Shown: positions 1 to 13,541, counted from the first letter of the stretch. The stretch is 64,000 nt of DNA from Streptomyces sp. NRRL F-6676 (GCF_000725625.1 NZ_JOHS01000018.1:60477-124476), one strand, 5' to 3'. The notes: generated by a model not told the origin, from the letters alone. Numbers and translations: made by a program.

Positions 1-462
1 GGCGCCGACGAGCACAACCACCGGGCGCCCGAGGTGGGCCTGACGGCCGCCGCGGCGATGGTCGGGCACAGCGCGATGGACGGCGTCGCGATCGGCGCCG
101 CCTTCCAGGTCGGCGGCGGCATGGGCGCGGCCGTCGCCCTCGCCGTCGTCGCCCACGACTTCGCCGACGGCTTCAACACGTACACGCTCACCAGCCTGTA
201 CGGGAACGCCCGCCGCAAGGCGCTGACCATGCTGTTCGCGGACGCCGTCGCCCCGATGGTCGGCGCGGCCTCCACCCTGTTCCTCACCATCCCGGAGCAG
301 GTGCTCGGCGCCTATCTCGGCCTCTTCGGCGGCGTACTGCTCTACCTGGCCGCCGCCGAGATCCTGCCCGAGGCACACCACGTGCACCCCGCCCGCTCGA
401 CGCTGCTGTGCACGGTCGCGGGCGTGGGCTTCATCTGGGTGGTGGTGGGCCTGGCGGGCTGA
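1..462 (+). CDS. ZIP-family divalent metal transporter, 3' part only
   Basis: The frame is open from base 1, so the true start lies upstream and about 153 C-terminal residues are present. The fragment begins with a His/acid-rich loop (DEHNH) and then carries the ZIP metal-site helix HSAMDGVAIG, followed by a second polar helix with HDFADG and further hydrophobic segments up to the stop. In the ZIP family these two helices form the binuclear metal site for import of Zn, Fe or Mn into the cytoplasm. It converges on cobI with a 20-bp gap and no clear terminator. Substrate metal cannot be told from the fragment. Confidence 0.85.
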   Translation, partial: GADEHNHRAPEVGLTAAAAMVGHSAMDGVAIGAAFQVGGGMGAAVALAVVAHDFADGFNTYTLTSLYGNARRKALTMLFADAVAPMVGAASTLFLTIPEQVLGAYLGLFGGVLLYLAAAEILPEAHHVHPARSTLLCTVAGVGFIWVVVGLAG

Positions 463-482
463 GCGCCGCCCCACCAGGACGG

Positions 483-1223
483 TCACAGCTTGCCGCCCCG
501 GGTGCCGTCGCGGCGGGCGGGCGCGATCAGGGTCGACAGGTAGGGGAGCGGACCGTCCCCGTCCAGTTCGGCGGCCGGACGGATCGACTCCTCCGGCAGC
601 CCCAACGCCGAGCCCCACACCGCGTCCGCCAGCCGTCCCGTCTCGCGCAGCGCCCCGGCGACCTCGCCGGCCTGCCGCCCGAACTTGTAGGCGACGACCG
701 TGCCGGGACCGTTCAGCGCCTCCTTCAGCACCGCCGCCCCGGCGGTCACCGGGACCAGCGTCAGCGGCTCGGTGCCCTCGGTCAGCACCGCACCGGAGCG
801 GGCCGCCAGGTCCTGCATGGCGGTGATCCCCGGCACGGTCTCCACCACCGTCCCCGGCACCAGTCCCGTGACGGTGTGCGCGAGGTAGGTGAACGTCGAG
901 TACACGTTCGGGTCACCGATGGTCGCGAACGCGACGGAACCCTCCGGGTGCGCGCGCAGCAGCGCGGCGACCCGCTCACCGGCCGCGTCCCACGCCGCCT
1001 CGCGCCGCGCCCGGTCCGTCCGCTCGTTCAGCGCGAACACCACCCGTACGACCTTCTCCGCGGGCACGTAGTGCAGCACCGTCGCCTCGGCGCGCCCCCG
1101 CTCGCCGCTGTCCATGACGGGGACGACGACCACGTCGGCGGCGCGCAGCGCGCCCACGCCCTTGACGGTCACCAGCTCGGGGTCGCCGGGGCCCACCCCG
1201 ATCCCGATCAGCCTGCTGCTCAT
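483..1223 (-). CDS. cobI: Precorrin-2 C20-methyltransferase CobI
   Basis: Predicted 246-residue SAM-dependent methyltransferase that converts precorrin-2 to precorrin-3A in B12 synthesis. The N-terminus has the tetrapyrrole methylase motif GVGPGDPELVT, and GDPNVYST is the second SAM-binding loop. The ATG at 1223 was chosen because it overlaps the cobB stop by 4 bp (ATGA); the open frame continues upstream to 1568 but only as an arginine/proline-rich shadow of cobB. It is the last gene of the cob operon and converges on the ZIP gene. Length fits the family. Confidence 0.93.
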   Translation of the reverse strand: MSSRLIGIGVGPGDPELVTVKGVGALRAADVVVVPVMDSGERGRAEATVLHYVPAEKVVRVVFALNERTDRARREAAWDAAGERVAALLRAHPEGSVAFATIGDPNVYSTFTYLAHTVTGLVPGTVVETVPGITAMQDLAARSGAVLTEGTEPLTLVPVTAGAAVLKEALNGPGTVVAYKFGRQAGEVAGALRETGRLADAVWGSALGLPEESIRPAAELDGDGPLPYLSTLIAPARRDGTRGGKL

Positions 1224-2872
1224 GACGTCCGGCACCTCTCGACGAACCTGTGGGCGACACCGGGCGTGGCGGCCCAGTGCGTGTGCAGATAGCTGGCGTG
1301 CACACCGCGCCGTACGAAACCCTCGAGGCGGCGTTCGGCGCCGCGGACGCCCCAGGCGGGGGACTCCCCGGCGTGCGGTTCCACCACCGTGCGGTGGAAC
1401 TCGTGGCCGCGCATGCGGGTGCCGGCGAGGGCGAGGGAACTGTCGGTGACGGCCACCGCGTCCCGGTAGCCGAGGGTGAGCCGCTCGGACATGCGTGCGG
1501 TCGCGTCGAGCACGCCGCACATCGGCAGTCCGTCCAGCTCCCGGCACAGGTACAGCAGCCCCGCGCACTCGGCGGCGACGGGGCCCCCGGCCCGCGCGAG
1601 CTCGCCCACGGCCTTGCGGAGCGGCTCGTTGGCGGACAGCTCGGCGGCGTACACCTCGGGGAAACCACCGCCGACGACGATGCCGGCGGTGCGGTCGGGG
1701 AGCCGTTCGTCCCGGAGCGGGTCGAACGGCACGACGTCCGCGCCGGCGGCGCGCAGCAGTTCGGCGTGCTCGGCGTAGGAGAACGTGAACGCGGGTCCGG
1801 CGGCGAGGGCGACGACGGGTGGGGTGGAGGAGGGGGGTGTTGTCGCCCCCGCCGCCCCGTCCCTTCCCGACCTCCAGGGGCTCTGCCCCTTCGACCCCGG
1901 TCGGGTGCCTTCCAGCTCGGGGGGTTCTGGTGCGTTGGCGGGTGCGGGTGGTTCATGGTCGCTCGCGCAGTTCCCCGCGCCCCTGAAGACGGGGCCGCGC
2001 CCCGTAAGGGGCGCGGGGAACTGCGCGCTCAGCCCAGACGCACCGTCAGATGACAATGCACCCCGGGGGGCATGGGGGGCGGAGCCCCCCGGGGTCGGGA
2101 CGGGAAGGGGCGGCGGGGGCGAGGAAACCAGCGCCTCAGCCGCATCCCAAGCCGCACCCGACACAGGCCCCGCCGAGCGCGCCAGCGCGACAACCGCCTC
2201 AAGATCACACCCGGCAGCCACCTGCGCCCCCATCGCGGCAACAGCTTCCACCGCTGAAGCCCGCCGCTCGGCAACCGGCACCAACCCCAGATGCCGCGAC
2301 GGCACATCCACCTGCGGAGCCCGCCGCAGCACCCCCAGCACCGGCACCCCGACGGAGTCCAACGCCTCCCGCAGCAACACCTCGTGCCGCTCCGAGCCGA
2401 CCTTGTTGAGGATCACGCCGCCGATCCGCACCTCCGGATCCCACGTCACGAACCCGTGCACCAGCGCCGCCACCGACCGCGACTGCGCCGACGCGTCGAC
2501 CACCAGCACCACCGGTGCCCCCAACACCTTCGCCACCTGCGCGGTCGACGCCAGCTCACCCTCCCCCGCCGCCCCGTCGAACAGCCCCATCACGCCCTCG
2601 ACGACCGCGAGGTCGCACCCCCGCGCCCCGTGCAGGAACAGCGGAGCCACCAGCTCGGGACCGCACAGATACGCGTCGAGGTTCCGCCCCACCCGCCCCG
2701 TGGCGAGCGCGTGGTACCCGGGGTCGATGTAGTCGGGCCCGACCTTGTGCGGCGACACGGCCAGCCCCCGCGCGGTGAGCGCGGCCATGAGCCCCGTCGC
2801 CACGGTGGTCTTGCCGCTGCCGGAGGCCGGCGCGGCGACGACCAGCCGGGGCAGCACGGTGGACGACGTCAC
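1220..2872 (-). CDS. cobB: Cobyrinic acid a,c-diamide synthase CobB, with a repeat-encoded linker
   Basis: Predicted 550-residue ATP- and glutamine-dependent amidase that amidates side chains a and c of hydrogenobyrinic or cobyrinic acid. The N-terminal part has a P-loop (ASGSGKTT) and the C-terminal part is a class I glutaminase domain with nucleophile Cys in AAECAGLLY and His in SYLHTHW. GTG at 2872 overlaps the cobO stop (GTGA). The protein is about 100 residues longer than typical: roughly residues 250-345 are Pro/Gly/Ala-rich and are encoded by a 280-bp palindromic repeat (1843-2122) sitting between the two domains with the frame kept open. Both catalytic halves look intact, so it is probably functional. 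Confidence 0.92.
   Translation of the reverse strand: MTSSTVLPRLVVAAPASGSGKTTVATGLMAALTARGLAVSPHKVGPDYIDPGYHALATGRVGRNLDAYLCGPELVAPLFLHGARGCDLAVVEGVMGLFDGAAGEGELASTAQVAKVLGAPVVLVVDASAQSRSVAALVHGFVTWDPEVRIGGVILNKVGSERHEVLLREALDSVGVPVLGVLRRAPQVDVPSRHLGLVPVAERRASAVEAVAAMGAQVAAGCDLEAVVALARSAGPVSGAAWDAAEALVSSPPPPLPVPTPGGSAPHAPRGALSSDGASGLSAQFPAPLTGRGPVFRGAGNCASDHEPPAPANAPEPPELEGTRPGSKGQSPWRSGRDGAAGATTPPSSTPPVVALAAGPAFTFSYAEHAELLRAAGADVVPFDPLRDERLPDRTAGIVVGGGFPEVYAAELSANEPLRKAVGELARAGGPVAAECAGLLYLCRELDGLPMCGVLDATARMSERLTLGYRDAVAVTDSSLALAGTRMRGHEFHRTVVEPHAGESPAWGVRGAERRLEGFVRRGVHASYLHTHWAATPGVAHRFVERCRTS
1843..2122. repeat. MITE-like palindromic element inside cobB
   Basis: Outer 30-bp inverted repeats (1843-1872 and 2093-2122) match at 28 of 30 positions. 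Inside lies a core of two perfect 20-bp arms, GCGCAGTTCCCCGCGCCCCT at 1965-1984 and its complement at 2007-2026, separated by 22 bp. The same core arms occur at 22643-22685, and one arm plus the outer flank occurs at 15403-15520. The copy here is translated as part of CobB (the core gives SAQFPAPL on the minus strand). No transposase and no clear target-site duplication were seen. Confidence 0.85.
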
Positions 2873-3468
2873 CACTCGATGCCCCTCTGGCCCTTCTGGC
2901 CGGCGTCCATCGGGTGCTTGACCTTGGACATGTCGGTGACGAGGTCGGCACACTCGACCAGCGCGGCGGGCGCGTTCCGCCCGGTGATCACGACGTGCTG
3001 CGTCCCGGGCCGCTCACGCAGCACGGACACCACCTCGTCGGTGTCGACCCACCCCCAGTGCATCGGATAGGCGAACTCGTCCAGGACGTAGAGCTTGTAC
3101 GTCTCGGCCGCCAGGTCCCGCTTGACCTGCTCCCAGCCCTCCCGCGCCTTCTCCTCGTTGTCCAGTTGGGCGTCCCGCTGGACCCACGACCAGCCCTCGC
3201 CCATCTTGTGCCAGGCCACGGAGCCGCCCTCGCCGGACGCCCCCAGCACCCGCAGCGCGTTCTCCTCGCCGACCTTCCACTTCGCCGACTTGACGAACTG
3301 GAACACCCCGATCGGCCACCCCTGGTTCCAGGCGCGCAGCGCCAGCCCGAACGCGGCGGTCGACTTGCCCTTCCCGACGCCCGTGTGCACGACCACCAGC
3401 GGACGGTTGCGCCGCTGACGGGTCGTCAGACCGTCGTCCGGTACGACACTCGGCTGTCCCTGCGGCAT
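2869..3468 (-). CDS. cobO: Cob(I)yrinic acid a,c-diamide adenosyltransferase CobO
   Basis: Predicted 199-residue CobA/CobO-type ATP:corrinoid adenosyltransferase, which attaches the upper adenosyl ligand to cobalt. The P-loop HTGVGKGKST sits near residue 30, and the rest follows the family pattern (VFQFVKSAKW, VLDEFAYPMHWGW). The ATG overlaps the stop of the upstream chelatase gene as TAATG, and its own TGA overlaps the cobB GTG, so translation is coupled. It is the fifth gene of the riboswitch-led operon. Confidence 0.94.
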   Translation of the reverse strand: MPQGQPSVVPDDGLTTRQRRNRPLVVVHTGVGKGKSTAAFGLALRAWNQGWPIGVFQFVKSAKWKVGEENALRVLGASGEGGSVAWHKMGEGWSWVQRDAQLDNEEKAREGWEQVKRDLAAETYKLYVLDEFAYPMHWGWVDTDEVVSVLRERPGTQHVVITGRNAPAALVECADLVTDMSKVKHPMDAGQKGQRGIEW

Positions 3469-5503
3469 TACGCGGCCCTCCTGCTGCCCTGAACATCCTT
3501 GACCAGCCCGGCGATGGAGTCCGCCCGCAGCTCGTCCAGCGTCACCGCCGTACCGCCCAGCTCGCTCGCCAACTGCCCCGCGAGCCCGAGCCGCACGGGC
3601 CCCGCCTCGCAGTCCACCACCACACAGGCGGTGCCCTCGGCCGCGAACAACCGCGCCGCCCGCCCCGCCAGCGCGACCGGCTCCGGGCCACCGGTGGCCC
3701 GCCCGTCCGTCACCACCACGACCAGCGCCCGCCGTGCCGGGTCCCGCAGCCGCTCCACCCGCAGCACCTCGTGGGCGCGCAGCAGCCCGGCCGCGAGCGG
3801 GGTGCGCCCGCCCGTCGGCAGCGACTCCAGCCGGGCCGCCGCCGCGTCCACGGAGGAGGTCGGCGGGAGGGCGACCTGGGCCTCCTTGCCGCGGAAGGTC
3901 ACCAGCCCCACCTTGTCCCGCCGCTGATAGGCGTCGAGGAGCAGCGAGACCACCGCACCCTTCACGGCACTCATCCGCTGCCGCGCCGCCATCGACCCGG
4001 AGGCGTCGACGACGAACAGCACGAGGTTGCCCTCACGCCCCTCGCGCGTCGCCTGCCGCAGATCGTCCCGGCGCACCACGAGCCCCGGCCCGCTGCGGCC
4101 CCGCGCCCGCTGGTGCGGGGCGGCGGCCTGCACCGTCGCCGCCAGGTGCAGCTTGGTCAGCGCACCTCGCGGTCGGCGGGCGCCCGTGGTCCGCCCGTGC
4201 TCGGTCCGCGCCCGCGAACGCCGCCCGGCGGCACCCTCGCCGAGGCCGGGGACGCTGAGCACCTTCGTACGGAACGGTTCGGCGGCCCGCACCGGCTGCT
4301 GTTCACCGGCGCCCGCACCGGACGGCTGCGGCTCGCCACCCTCGCCCGCCTCGGGCCGCGCGGCGGTCTCCCCGTCGCCCTGCGGCGCGTCATCGGGTTC
4401 GGGCTGCCCGCCGGGACCGCCGCCGGGACCGCCGCCGGGACCGCCGCCGGGGCCGGGGTCGGGATCGTCGTCCCCGTCCTCGCCCTGCTCGTCCGACCCG
4501 CCGAACTCCTCCAGCGTCTCGTCGAGCTTGTCCTCGTCGAGCCCGGGCGCGTCGAACGGGTTGCGGCGGCGCCGGTGGGGGAGGGCCAGCAGCGCGGCCT
4601 GCCGTACGTCCTCGGCGAGTACGTCGGTCCGCCCGGCCCAGGCCGCCAGCGCGGTCGCCGTCCGGGCCATCACGATGTCGGCCCGCATGCCGTCCACCTC
4701 GAACGCCGCGCACGTCGCCGCGATCTGCCGCAGCGCCCCGTCGCCGAGCCGCACCGAGGACAGCAACTTCCGTGCGGCGACGATCCGTTGCCGTACGGCG
4801 GCCTCCTCGTCCGCCCACCGCACGGCGAACCCCTCGGGGTCGTCGTCGTACGCGAGCCGCCGCCGTACGACCTCCACCCGCTGATCGGGCTCGCGCGAGG
4901 CGGCGACCTCGACCGTCAGCCCGAACCGGTCGAGCAACTGCGGCCGCAGCTCGCCCTCTTCGGGATTCATCGTCCCGACGAGCAGGAACCGTGCGGCATG
5001 CCGTACGGAGACGCCCTCGCGCTCGACGTACGAGGCGCCCATCGCGGCGGCGTCGAGCAGGAGGTCCACGAGGTGGTCGTGGAGGAGGTTGACCTCGTCG
5101 ACGTAGAGGATCCCCCGGTGGGCGTCGGCGAGCAGCCCCGGCTCGAAGGCCTTCACGCCCTCCGCGAGCGCCCGCTCGATGTCGAGTGCGCCCACCAGCC
5201 GGTCCTCGGAGGCCCCCACGGGCAGCTCGACCATGCGGGCCGCGCGGGACTCGAAGGCCCCGCCCTCGTGCGGTCCGTCCGGGCACGCGGGATCCGGCGC
5301 GGCGGGATCGCACGAGAACCGGCACCCGGAGACGACGTCCACGCCCGGCAGCAGCGCCGAGAGAGCCCGCACGGCGGTGCTCTTGGCGGTGCCCTTCTCG
5401 CCGCGCACCAGCACGCCGCCGACCGCCGGGGACACCGCGTTCAGCAGCAGCGCGAGCCGCAGGTCGTCCTGGCCGACAACGGCCGTGAACGGAAAGGGGG
5501 TAC

Positions 5504-5507
<4 letters not shown>
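3468..5507 (-). CDS. Fused ChlI-ChlD-type chelatase ATPase (AAA+ plus VWA), partner of CobN
   Basis: Predicted 679-residue protein. Residues about 1-330 are an AAA+ magnesium-chelatase-type ATPase (Walker A GEKGTAKST, Walker B GILYVDEVNLL). A low-complexity acidic and GGGP-repeat linker follows, and the C-terminal part is a von Willebrand A domain with MIDAS motif DASGS. In classical aerobic pathways CobS and CobT do this job with CobN; here I and D type subunits are joined in one chain directly downstream of cobN, so it is inferred to power cobalt insertion. GTG at 5507 overlaps the cobN stop (GTGA). Confidence 0.9.
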
Positions 5508-9156
<3,649 letters not shown>

Positions 9157-9160
<4 letters not shown>

Positions 9161-10683
9161 GCGGGCGCTCCCGGTGGGATGAAGGGCAGTCCTTGCGGCG
9201 CGCCGGACTCGATGAGCCGCCACAGCGCGTCCGTGTCCGCGTGCTGTTCGATCAGGTCGCCGAGCCGGTCGAGCTGCTCCTCGCGCAGCGCGGCGAACGA
9301 CGTGTCCGGTGCGGGGACGAAGCGGCGGCCCGCGGCGGCGGCCACCTCGCGCAGGAAGGCGCGCCGGAAACCGTCCGACTCCAGCGAGCCGTGCCAGTGC
9401 GTGCCCCAGGTCGCGCCGACCCGGCAGCCGTCCAAGAAGGGCTCCCCGCCGGTGACGTGGGCGACCCCGTGGTGGATCTCGTACCCCTCGACGGGCTCGC
9501 CGAGGGCCTCGCCGACGGGCCGGGCGAGGGTCTTCCCGGGGGCGAACCGGACCCGTACGGGCAGCACCCCGAGGCCGTCCACCCGCCCGGCGCGCGACTC
9601 GACCTCGTCCTCGATGCGTTCGCCGAGGATCTGGAAGCCGCCGCAGATGCCGAGCACCGGCCGTCCCTCGGCCGCCCTGCGCCGCAGCGCGCCGGCGAGC
9701 CCCCGCTCCCGCAGCCACTCCAGCGCCCGGACCGTCCCCCGGGTTCCCGGAACCACGACGAGATCGGCGTCGGCCAGCTCCTCCGGCCGGTCCACGAACC
9801 GCACGACGACGCCCGGTTCGGCGGCGAGCGCGTCCACGTCCGTGAAGTTGGACATCAGCGGGACCGCGCACACGGCGACCCGCAGCACGTCCTCGCCGAC
9901 CGGCGGCGCGGTGTTCGACTCCCGTACGGTGCCGCGCAGCGAGACCCTGAGTCCGTCCTCCTCGTCGATGCCGAGCCCGTGCCGGAACGGCAGGACGCCG
10001 TACGTGGAGCGGCCGGTGAGGCCGTGCAGCATGTCGAGGCCGGGTTCGAGCAGCGAGACGTCGCCCCGGAACTTGTTGACGAGGAACCCGGCCACCAGCT
10101 CCTGGTCCGCGCGGGAGAGCAGGGCGACGGTGCCGAAGAAGGAGGCGAAGACGCCGCCCCGGTCGATGTCCCCGACGACGACCACGGGGAGCTTCGCGTT
10201 GCGCGCGATCCCCATGTTGACGATGTCGGTGCGGCGCAGATTGATCTCGGCGGGGCTGCCCGCGCCCTCGCAGATCACCGCGTCGTACGTGCTCCGCAGC
10301 TCGGCCAGGGCGTCGAGCACGGTGCCGAGCAACTGCCGCTGCCGGCCGCCGTGGTAGCCGCGGGCGCTCATCTCACCGACGGGCCGGCCGAGCAGCACGA
10401 CCTGGCTGCTGCGCTCGCCGCCCGGCTTGAGCAGCACCGGGTTCATCAGCGCGGTCGGCTCGATCCGGCACGCCTGGGCCTGCATGGCCTGCGCGCGCCC
10501 GATCTCGGCGCCCTCGCGGGTGACGAACGAGTTGAGGGACATGTTCTGCGCCTTGAACGGCGCGACCTTGACGCCCTGCCGCGCCAGCCACCGGCAGATC
10601 CCGGCGGTGACGACGCTCTTCCCGGCGTCGGAGGTGGTCCCGGCGACGAGCAGCCCGCCACCGGTCCGGGCCCCGCCGCTCAT
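9157..10683 (-). CDS. cobQ: Cobyric acid synthase CobQ
   Basis: Predicted 508-residue glutamine-dependent amidase that amidates side chains b, d, e and g of adenosylcobyrinic acid a,c-diamide. The N-terminal dethiobiotin-synthetase-like ATPase has [10 protein letters not shown], and the central segment [11 protein letters not shown] is typical. The C-terminal triad-type glutaminase has nucleophile Cys in [10 protein letters not shown] and a conserved His in YEIHHG. ATG at 10683 overlaps the cobD stop (ATGA). Length agrees with the family. Confidence 0.95.
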
Positions 10684-11660
10684 GAGGCACGCCCCTTCGT
10701 GTTCGCTTTCGTGTGGGTCCGGTGGTGCCCGTAGCGCCCGTAGGCGAGCCGCACGCCCGCGCACACGCCCAGCGCCAGCCAGCCCACGCGCCGGGAGAGC
10801 CGCGCCGCGCGCTCGATGTCGCCCGTCCGCACGGCGCGCCCGGCGCCATTGAGGACCGGACGGTGCTCCACGCGCCCCCCGTACGACAACGTGCCGCCGA
10901 GCCGCACCCCGAGCGCCCCCGCGAAGGACGCCTCCACGGGACCGGCGTTGGGGCTCGGATGCCGCCCGGCGTCCGCCCGCCAGGTCCGGACCGCACCCCG
11001 GAGGTCCGGACCGGCGACGGCCGCGAGGACGGCGGTGAGCCGCGCCCCCGGCGCACCGGCGAGGTCGTCCAGGCGTGCGGAGGCCCAGCCGTAGCGCAGA
11101 TGACGCGGGGAGCGGTGCCCCACCATGGCGTCCAGCGTGTTGACGGCCCGGAAGCCGAGCAGCCCCGGCACACCGGCGACGGCGCCCCACACCAGGGCGC
11201 CGACGACCGCGTCGGAGGTGTTCTCGGCGACGGACTCGACGACCGCCCGCGCGATCCCGTCAGCGTCCAGCGCCTGCGGGTCGCGCCCGCACAGATGCGG
11301 CAGCCGCGCCCGGGCGGCGTCCACGTCACCGGCCTCCAGCGCCCGCCCGACGGCCCGCGCCTCGCGGACGAGCGAGGTGCCGCCGACGACGGCCCAGGTG
11401 GCGGCCGCGGTCAGGGCGACGGAGGCGGTGGGGGAGCGGCGTACGGCGCGCGCGGCGACGGCTCCGAGCGCCGTGGCGCCACCGGCGCACACGACGGTGT
11501 GCAGCGCGCCCCAGCCGCGGTGGTCGCGCCAGAGCCCTCGCTCCACGGCGGCCGCGGCACGGCCGAACACGGCGACCGGATGCCCGCGGCGCGGATCGCC
11601 GAGGAGCAGGTCGCCGAGGAGGCCGGCGGTGGCGCCGTACGCGAAGCGTTCGGCACCCAC
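10680..11660 (-). CDS. cobD: Adenosylcobinamide-phosphate synthase CobD/CbiB
   Basis: Predicted 326-residue integral membrane protein that joins the aminopropanol arm to cobyric acid. It starts with the family pattern [16 protein letters not shown], has several hydrophobic segments, and contains [11 protein letters not shown] and [18 protein letters not shown], which are conserved in CbiB. It is the first gene of the operon, about 100 bp downstream of the cobalamin riboswitch, and its stop overlaps the cobQ start. Confidence 0.93.
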   Translation of the reverse strand: MGAERFAYGATAGLLGDLLLGDPRRGHPVAVFGRAAAAVERGLWRDHRGWGALHTVVCAGGATALGAVAARAVRRSPTASVALTAAATWAVVGGTSLVREARAVGRALEAGDVDAARARLPHLCGRDPQALDADGIARAVVESVAENTSDAVVGALVWGAVAGVPGLLGFRAVNTLDAMVGHRSPRHLRYGWASARLDDLAGAPGARLTAVLAAVAGPDLRGAVRTWRADAGRHPSPNAGPVEASFAGALGVRLGGTLSYGGRVEHRPVLNGAGRAVRTGDIERAARLSRRVGWLALGVCAGVRLAYGRYGHHRTHTKANTKGRAS

Positions 11661-11744
11661 GGGGTCAGCCGGCCGTGGGATCGGTCAGGGTGTCGCTGGT
11701 GAACCTCGGTCGGCAGCCGCGCATGGCGATATGTCCTCACTCAG

Positions 11745-11880
11745 GGTGTCCACGCCCTGGTTCGACGAGACCGGCGGTGAGAGTTCCTGGCTCCCGGGAT
11801 TCCTACCCCGGTGACAGTGGCGGGACCGCGCCGGATTTCCACCGGCTTCCTCTCCTGCCGCCGTATTGGCCCCGGCAGTC
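11745..11880 (-). promoter_or_regulatory. Cobalamin (AdoCbl) riboswitch upstream of cobD
   Basis: Read on the minus strand, the 5' untranslated region contains the hallmark blocks in order: GGAAGCCGGTGGAAATCCGG, then CGGTCCCGCCACTG, then GGAGCCAGGAACTCTCACCG, which is a variant B12 box. This is the conserved core of cobalamin riboswitches. It lies between the cob operon start at 11660 and the divergent-side terminator at 11934. AdoCbl binding is expected to repress the whole operon; the mechanism (transcriptional or ribosome sequestering) was not resolved. Confidence 0.9.
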
Positions 11881-11892
11881 CACCACGCCCCC

Positions 11893-11928
11893 GCACAACA
11901 GGTCAACCTGCCCCTGACCTGCTGTGCG
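11893..11928. other. Inverted repeat between the pit terminator and the riboswitch
   Basis: Arms GCACAACAGGTCA (from 11893) and TGACCTGCTGTGC (to 11928) pair with one mismatch around a 9-base loop. The position just upstream of the riboswitch core could be a promoter-proximal operator, the 5' side of the cob leader, or a backup terminator for the pit transcript. No clear -35/-10 was found. Confidence 0.5.
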
Positions 11929-11933
11929 AAGTC

Positions 11934-11995
11934 CCACACCCCGACAACGAACCCCGCGTCCCCTGTGGGACGCGGGGTTCGTTGTCGGGGTGTGG
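11934..11995 (-). terminator. Perfect 29-bp stem-loop after the pit operon
   Basis: Bases 11934-11962 are the exact reverse complement of 11967-11995, leaving a 4-base loop. There is no long T-tract, as is usual for Streptomyces terminators. It lies 38 bp beyond the stop of the small membrane gene at 12033 and upstream of the cob leader, so it should insulate the riboswitch from pit read-through. Confidence 0.75.
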
Positions 11996-12032
11996 CGTCT
12001 GTGCCGCACTGCGACTACGGCTCCGGCTCCGA

Positions 12033-12248
12033 CTACGCCACGATCAGATGAATCCCGTACGCCACGGCCGCCGCACACCCGGCGAAGCACACGTACGCCC
12101 CCGTCGTGGCGAGCACGGCCCCTCCGCCCCGGCCGGACTCCCTCTTCGTGAGCCCGACGATCCCGAGCGTGAACAGCCCCACCAGTCCCACGGTCACCAC
12201 GAGCGAGACCCCGAACACGGAACCCAGCGCAACCCAGTCGATCTTCAT
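12033..12248 (-). CDS. Small two-helix membrane protein downstream of pit
   Basis: Predicted 71-residue protein with two hydrophobic segments (about residues 6-30 and 45-70) separated by a short basic loop containing KRESGRGGG. No catalytic motif is visible. It starts 12 bp after the pit stop on the same strand, so it is very likely cotranscribed with pit and may be a membrane accessory of the transporter; that role is inference from position only. Confidence 0.75.
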   Translation of the reverse strand: MKIDWVALGSVFGVSLVVTVGLVGLFTLGIVGLTKRESGRGGGAVLATTGAYVCFAGCAAAVAYGIHLIVA

Positions 12249-12260
12249 GCCGTCCGCTCC

Positions 12261-13541
12261 TTACACCGTGGCCGCACGGTTGGGTTCCGCGGCCGGCCCC
12301 GCATCCGCGGCCGGCGCGGGAATGGTCGTCTGCAACCCCGCCCCCACGGGCGGCACCCCCACCGGCGGCGGCGCCACCGCGGCGATCGCCGCGGTCACCA
12401 CCCCCGGCGACTCGACGACACCGGATCCGGCTTCGGCCGCGTCGAGTTCATTGACGTTGTCCACAGTCACCGGCGTCCGCCGCGACAGCACCCAGATCGT
12501 CCCGGCCCCCGCCACCAACAGCGCGCCCGTGACAACCGTCCCCCACGTCCCCTGCTTCGTGAGGAACTCCGCCCCCGCCCCGACCAGCCCCGCCGCCGGC
12601 AGCGTCAGACACCAGGCGACGAACATCCGGGTCGCGGTGGACCAGCGGACCACGCCGCCCCGCCGCCCGAGCCCGGAGCCCATCACGGCACCGGAACAGA
12701 CCTGGGTGGTGGAGAGGGAGAAACCGATGTGCGAGGAGGCGAGGATCGCCGTCGCCGCACTGGTCTGCGCGGCGAACCCCTGCGGCGGCGCCAGATCCGT
12801 CAGCCCCTTGCCGAGGGTCCGGATGATCCGCCAGCCGCCCAGATACGTGCCGAGCGCTATCGCCGTGCCGGCCGAGAAGATGACCCACAGCGGCGGGTTG
12901 GAGCCGGGCGCGAGGACGCCCCCGGTGACCAGGGCGAGGGTGATGATGCCCATGGTCTTCTGCGCGTCGTTGGTGCCGTGCGCGAGCGAGACCAGCCCGG
13001 CAGAGGCGATCTGCCCGGCCCGGTACCCCTTCGAGGTGGCCTTCTCGTCGGCCCGGTTGCCGATCGCGTACGTCAGCCGGGTCGCGAGCATCGCGGCCAG
13101 CCCGGCCACGACGGGCGCGGCGACCGCCGGGATGAGGACCTTGGTGACGACGGTCGAGCCGTTCACCGACGACCAGCCGGCCGACATGACCGCCGCGCCG
13201 ATCAGACCGCCGAACAGTGCGTGGGAGGAACTGGAGGGCAGACCCAGCAGCCAGGTCAGCAGGTTCCACAGGATCGCGCCGACGAGGGCGGCGAAGATCA
13301 CTTCGGTCCGCAGACCCTCTTCGTTGATGATGCCGCCGGAGATCGTCTTGGCGACCTCCACGGAGAGGAACGCGCCGACGAGGTTCAGCACGGCGGACAT
13401 GGCCACCGCCGTCTTGGGCCTCAGGGCGCCGGTCGAGATGGTGGTGGCCATCGCGTTGGCTGTGTCGTGGAAACCGTTCGTGAAATCGAACACGAGTGCG
13501 GTGACAATCACGATACCCAGGAGGAGCGTGATGTGTTCCAT
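12261..13541 (-). CDS. pit: Low-affinity inorganic phosphate transporter, Pit family
   Basis: Predicted 426-residue multi-spanning membrane protein that imports phosphate (usually as a metal-phosphate complex) driven by protons. Both duplicated Pit signatures are present: NGFHDTANAMAT near residue 22 and HGTNDAQKTMG in the second half. The C-terminal 60 residues are Pro/Ala-rich and probably cytoplasmic. A two-unit PHO box lies 48-69 bp upstream of the start, which implies control by PhoP. Followed by a small membrane gene and a strong terminator. Confidence 0.94.
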   Translation of the reverse strand: MEHITLLLGIVIVTALVFDFTNGFHDTANAMATTISTGALRPKTAVAMSAVLNLVGAFLSVEVAKTISGGIINEEGLRTEVIFAALVGAILWNLLTWLLGLPSSSSHALFGGLIGAAVMSAGWSSVNGSTVVTKVLIPAVAAPVVAGLAAMLATRLTYAIGNRADEKATSKGYRAGQIASAGLVSLAHGTNDAQKTMGIITLALVTGGVLAPGSNPPLWVIFSAGTAIALGTYLGGWRIIRTLGKGLTDLAPPQGFAAQTSAATAILASSHIGFSLSTTQVCSGAVMGSGLGRRGGVVRWSTATRMFVAWCLTLPAAGLVGAGAEFLTKQGTWGTVVTGALLVAGAGTIWVLSRRTPVTVDNVNELDAAEAGSGVVESPGVVTAAIAAVAPPPVGVPPVGAGLQTTIPAPAADAGPAAEPNRAATV

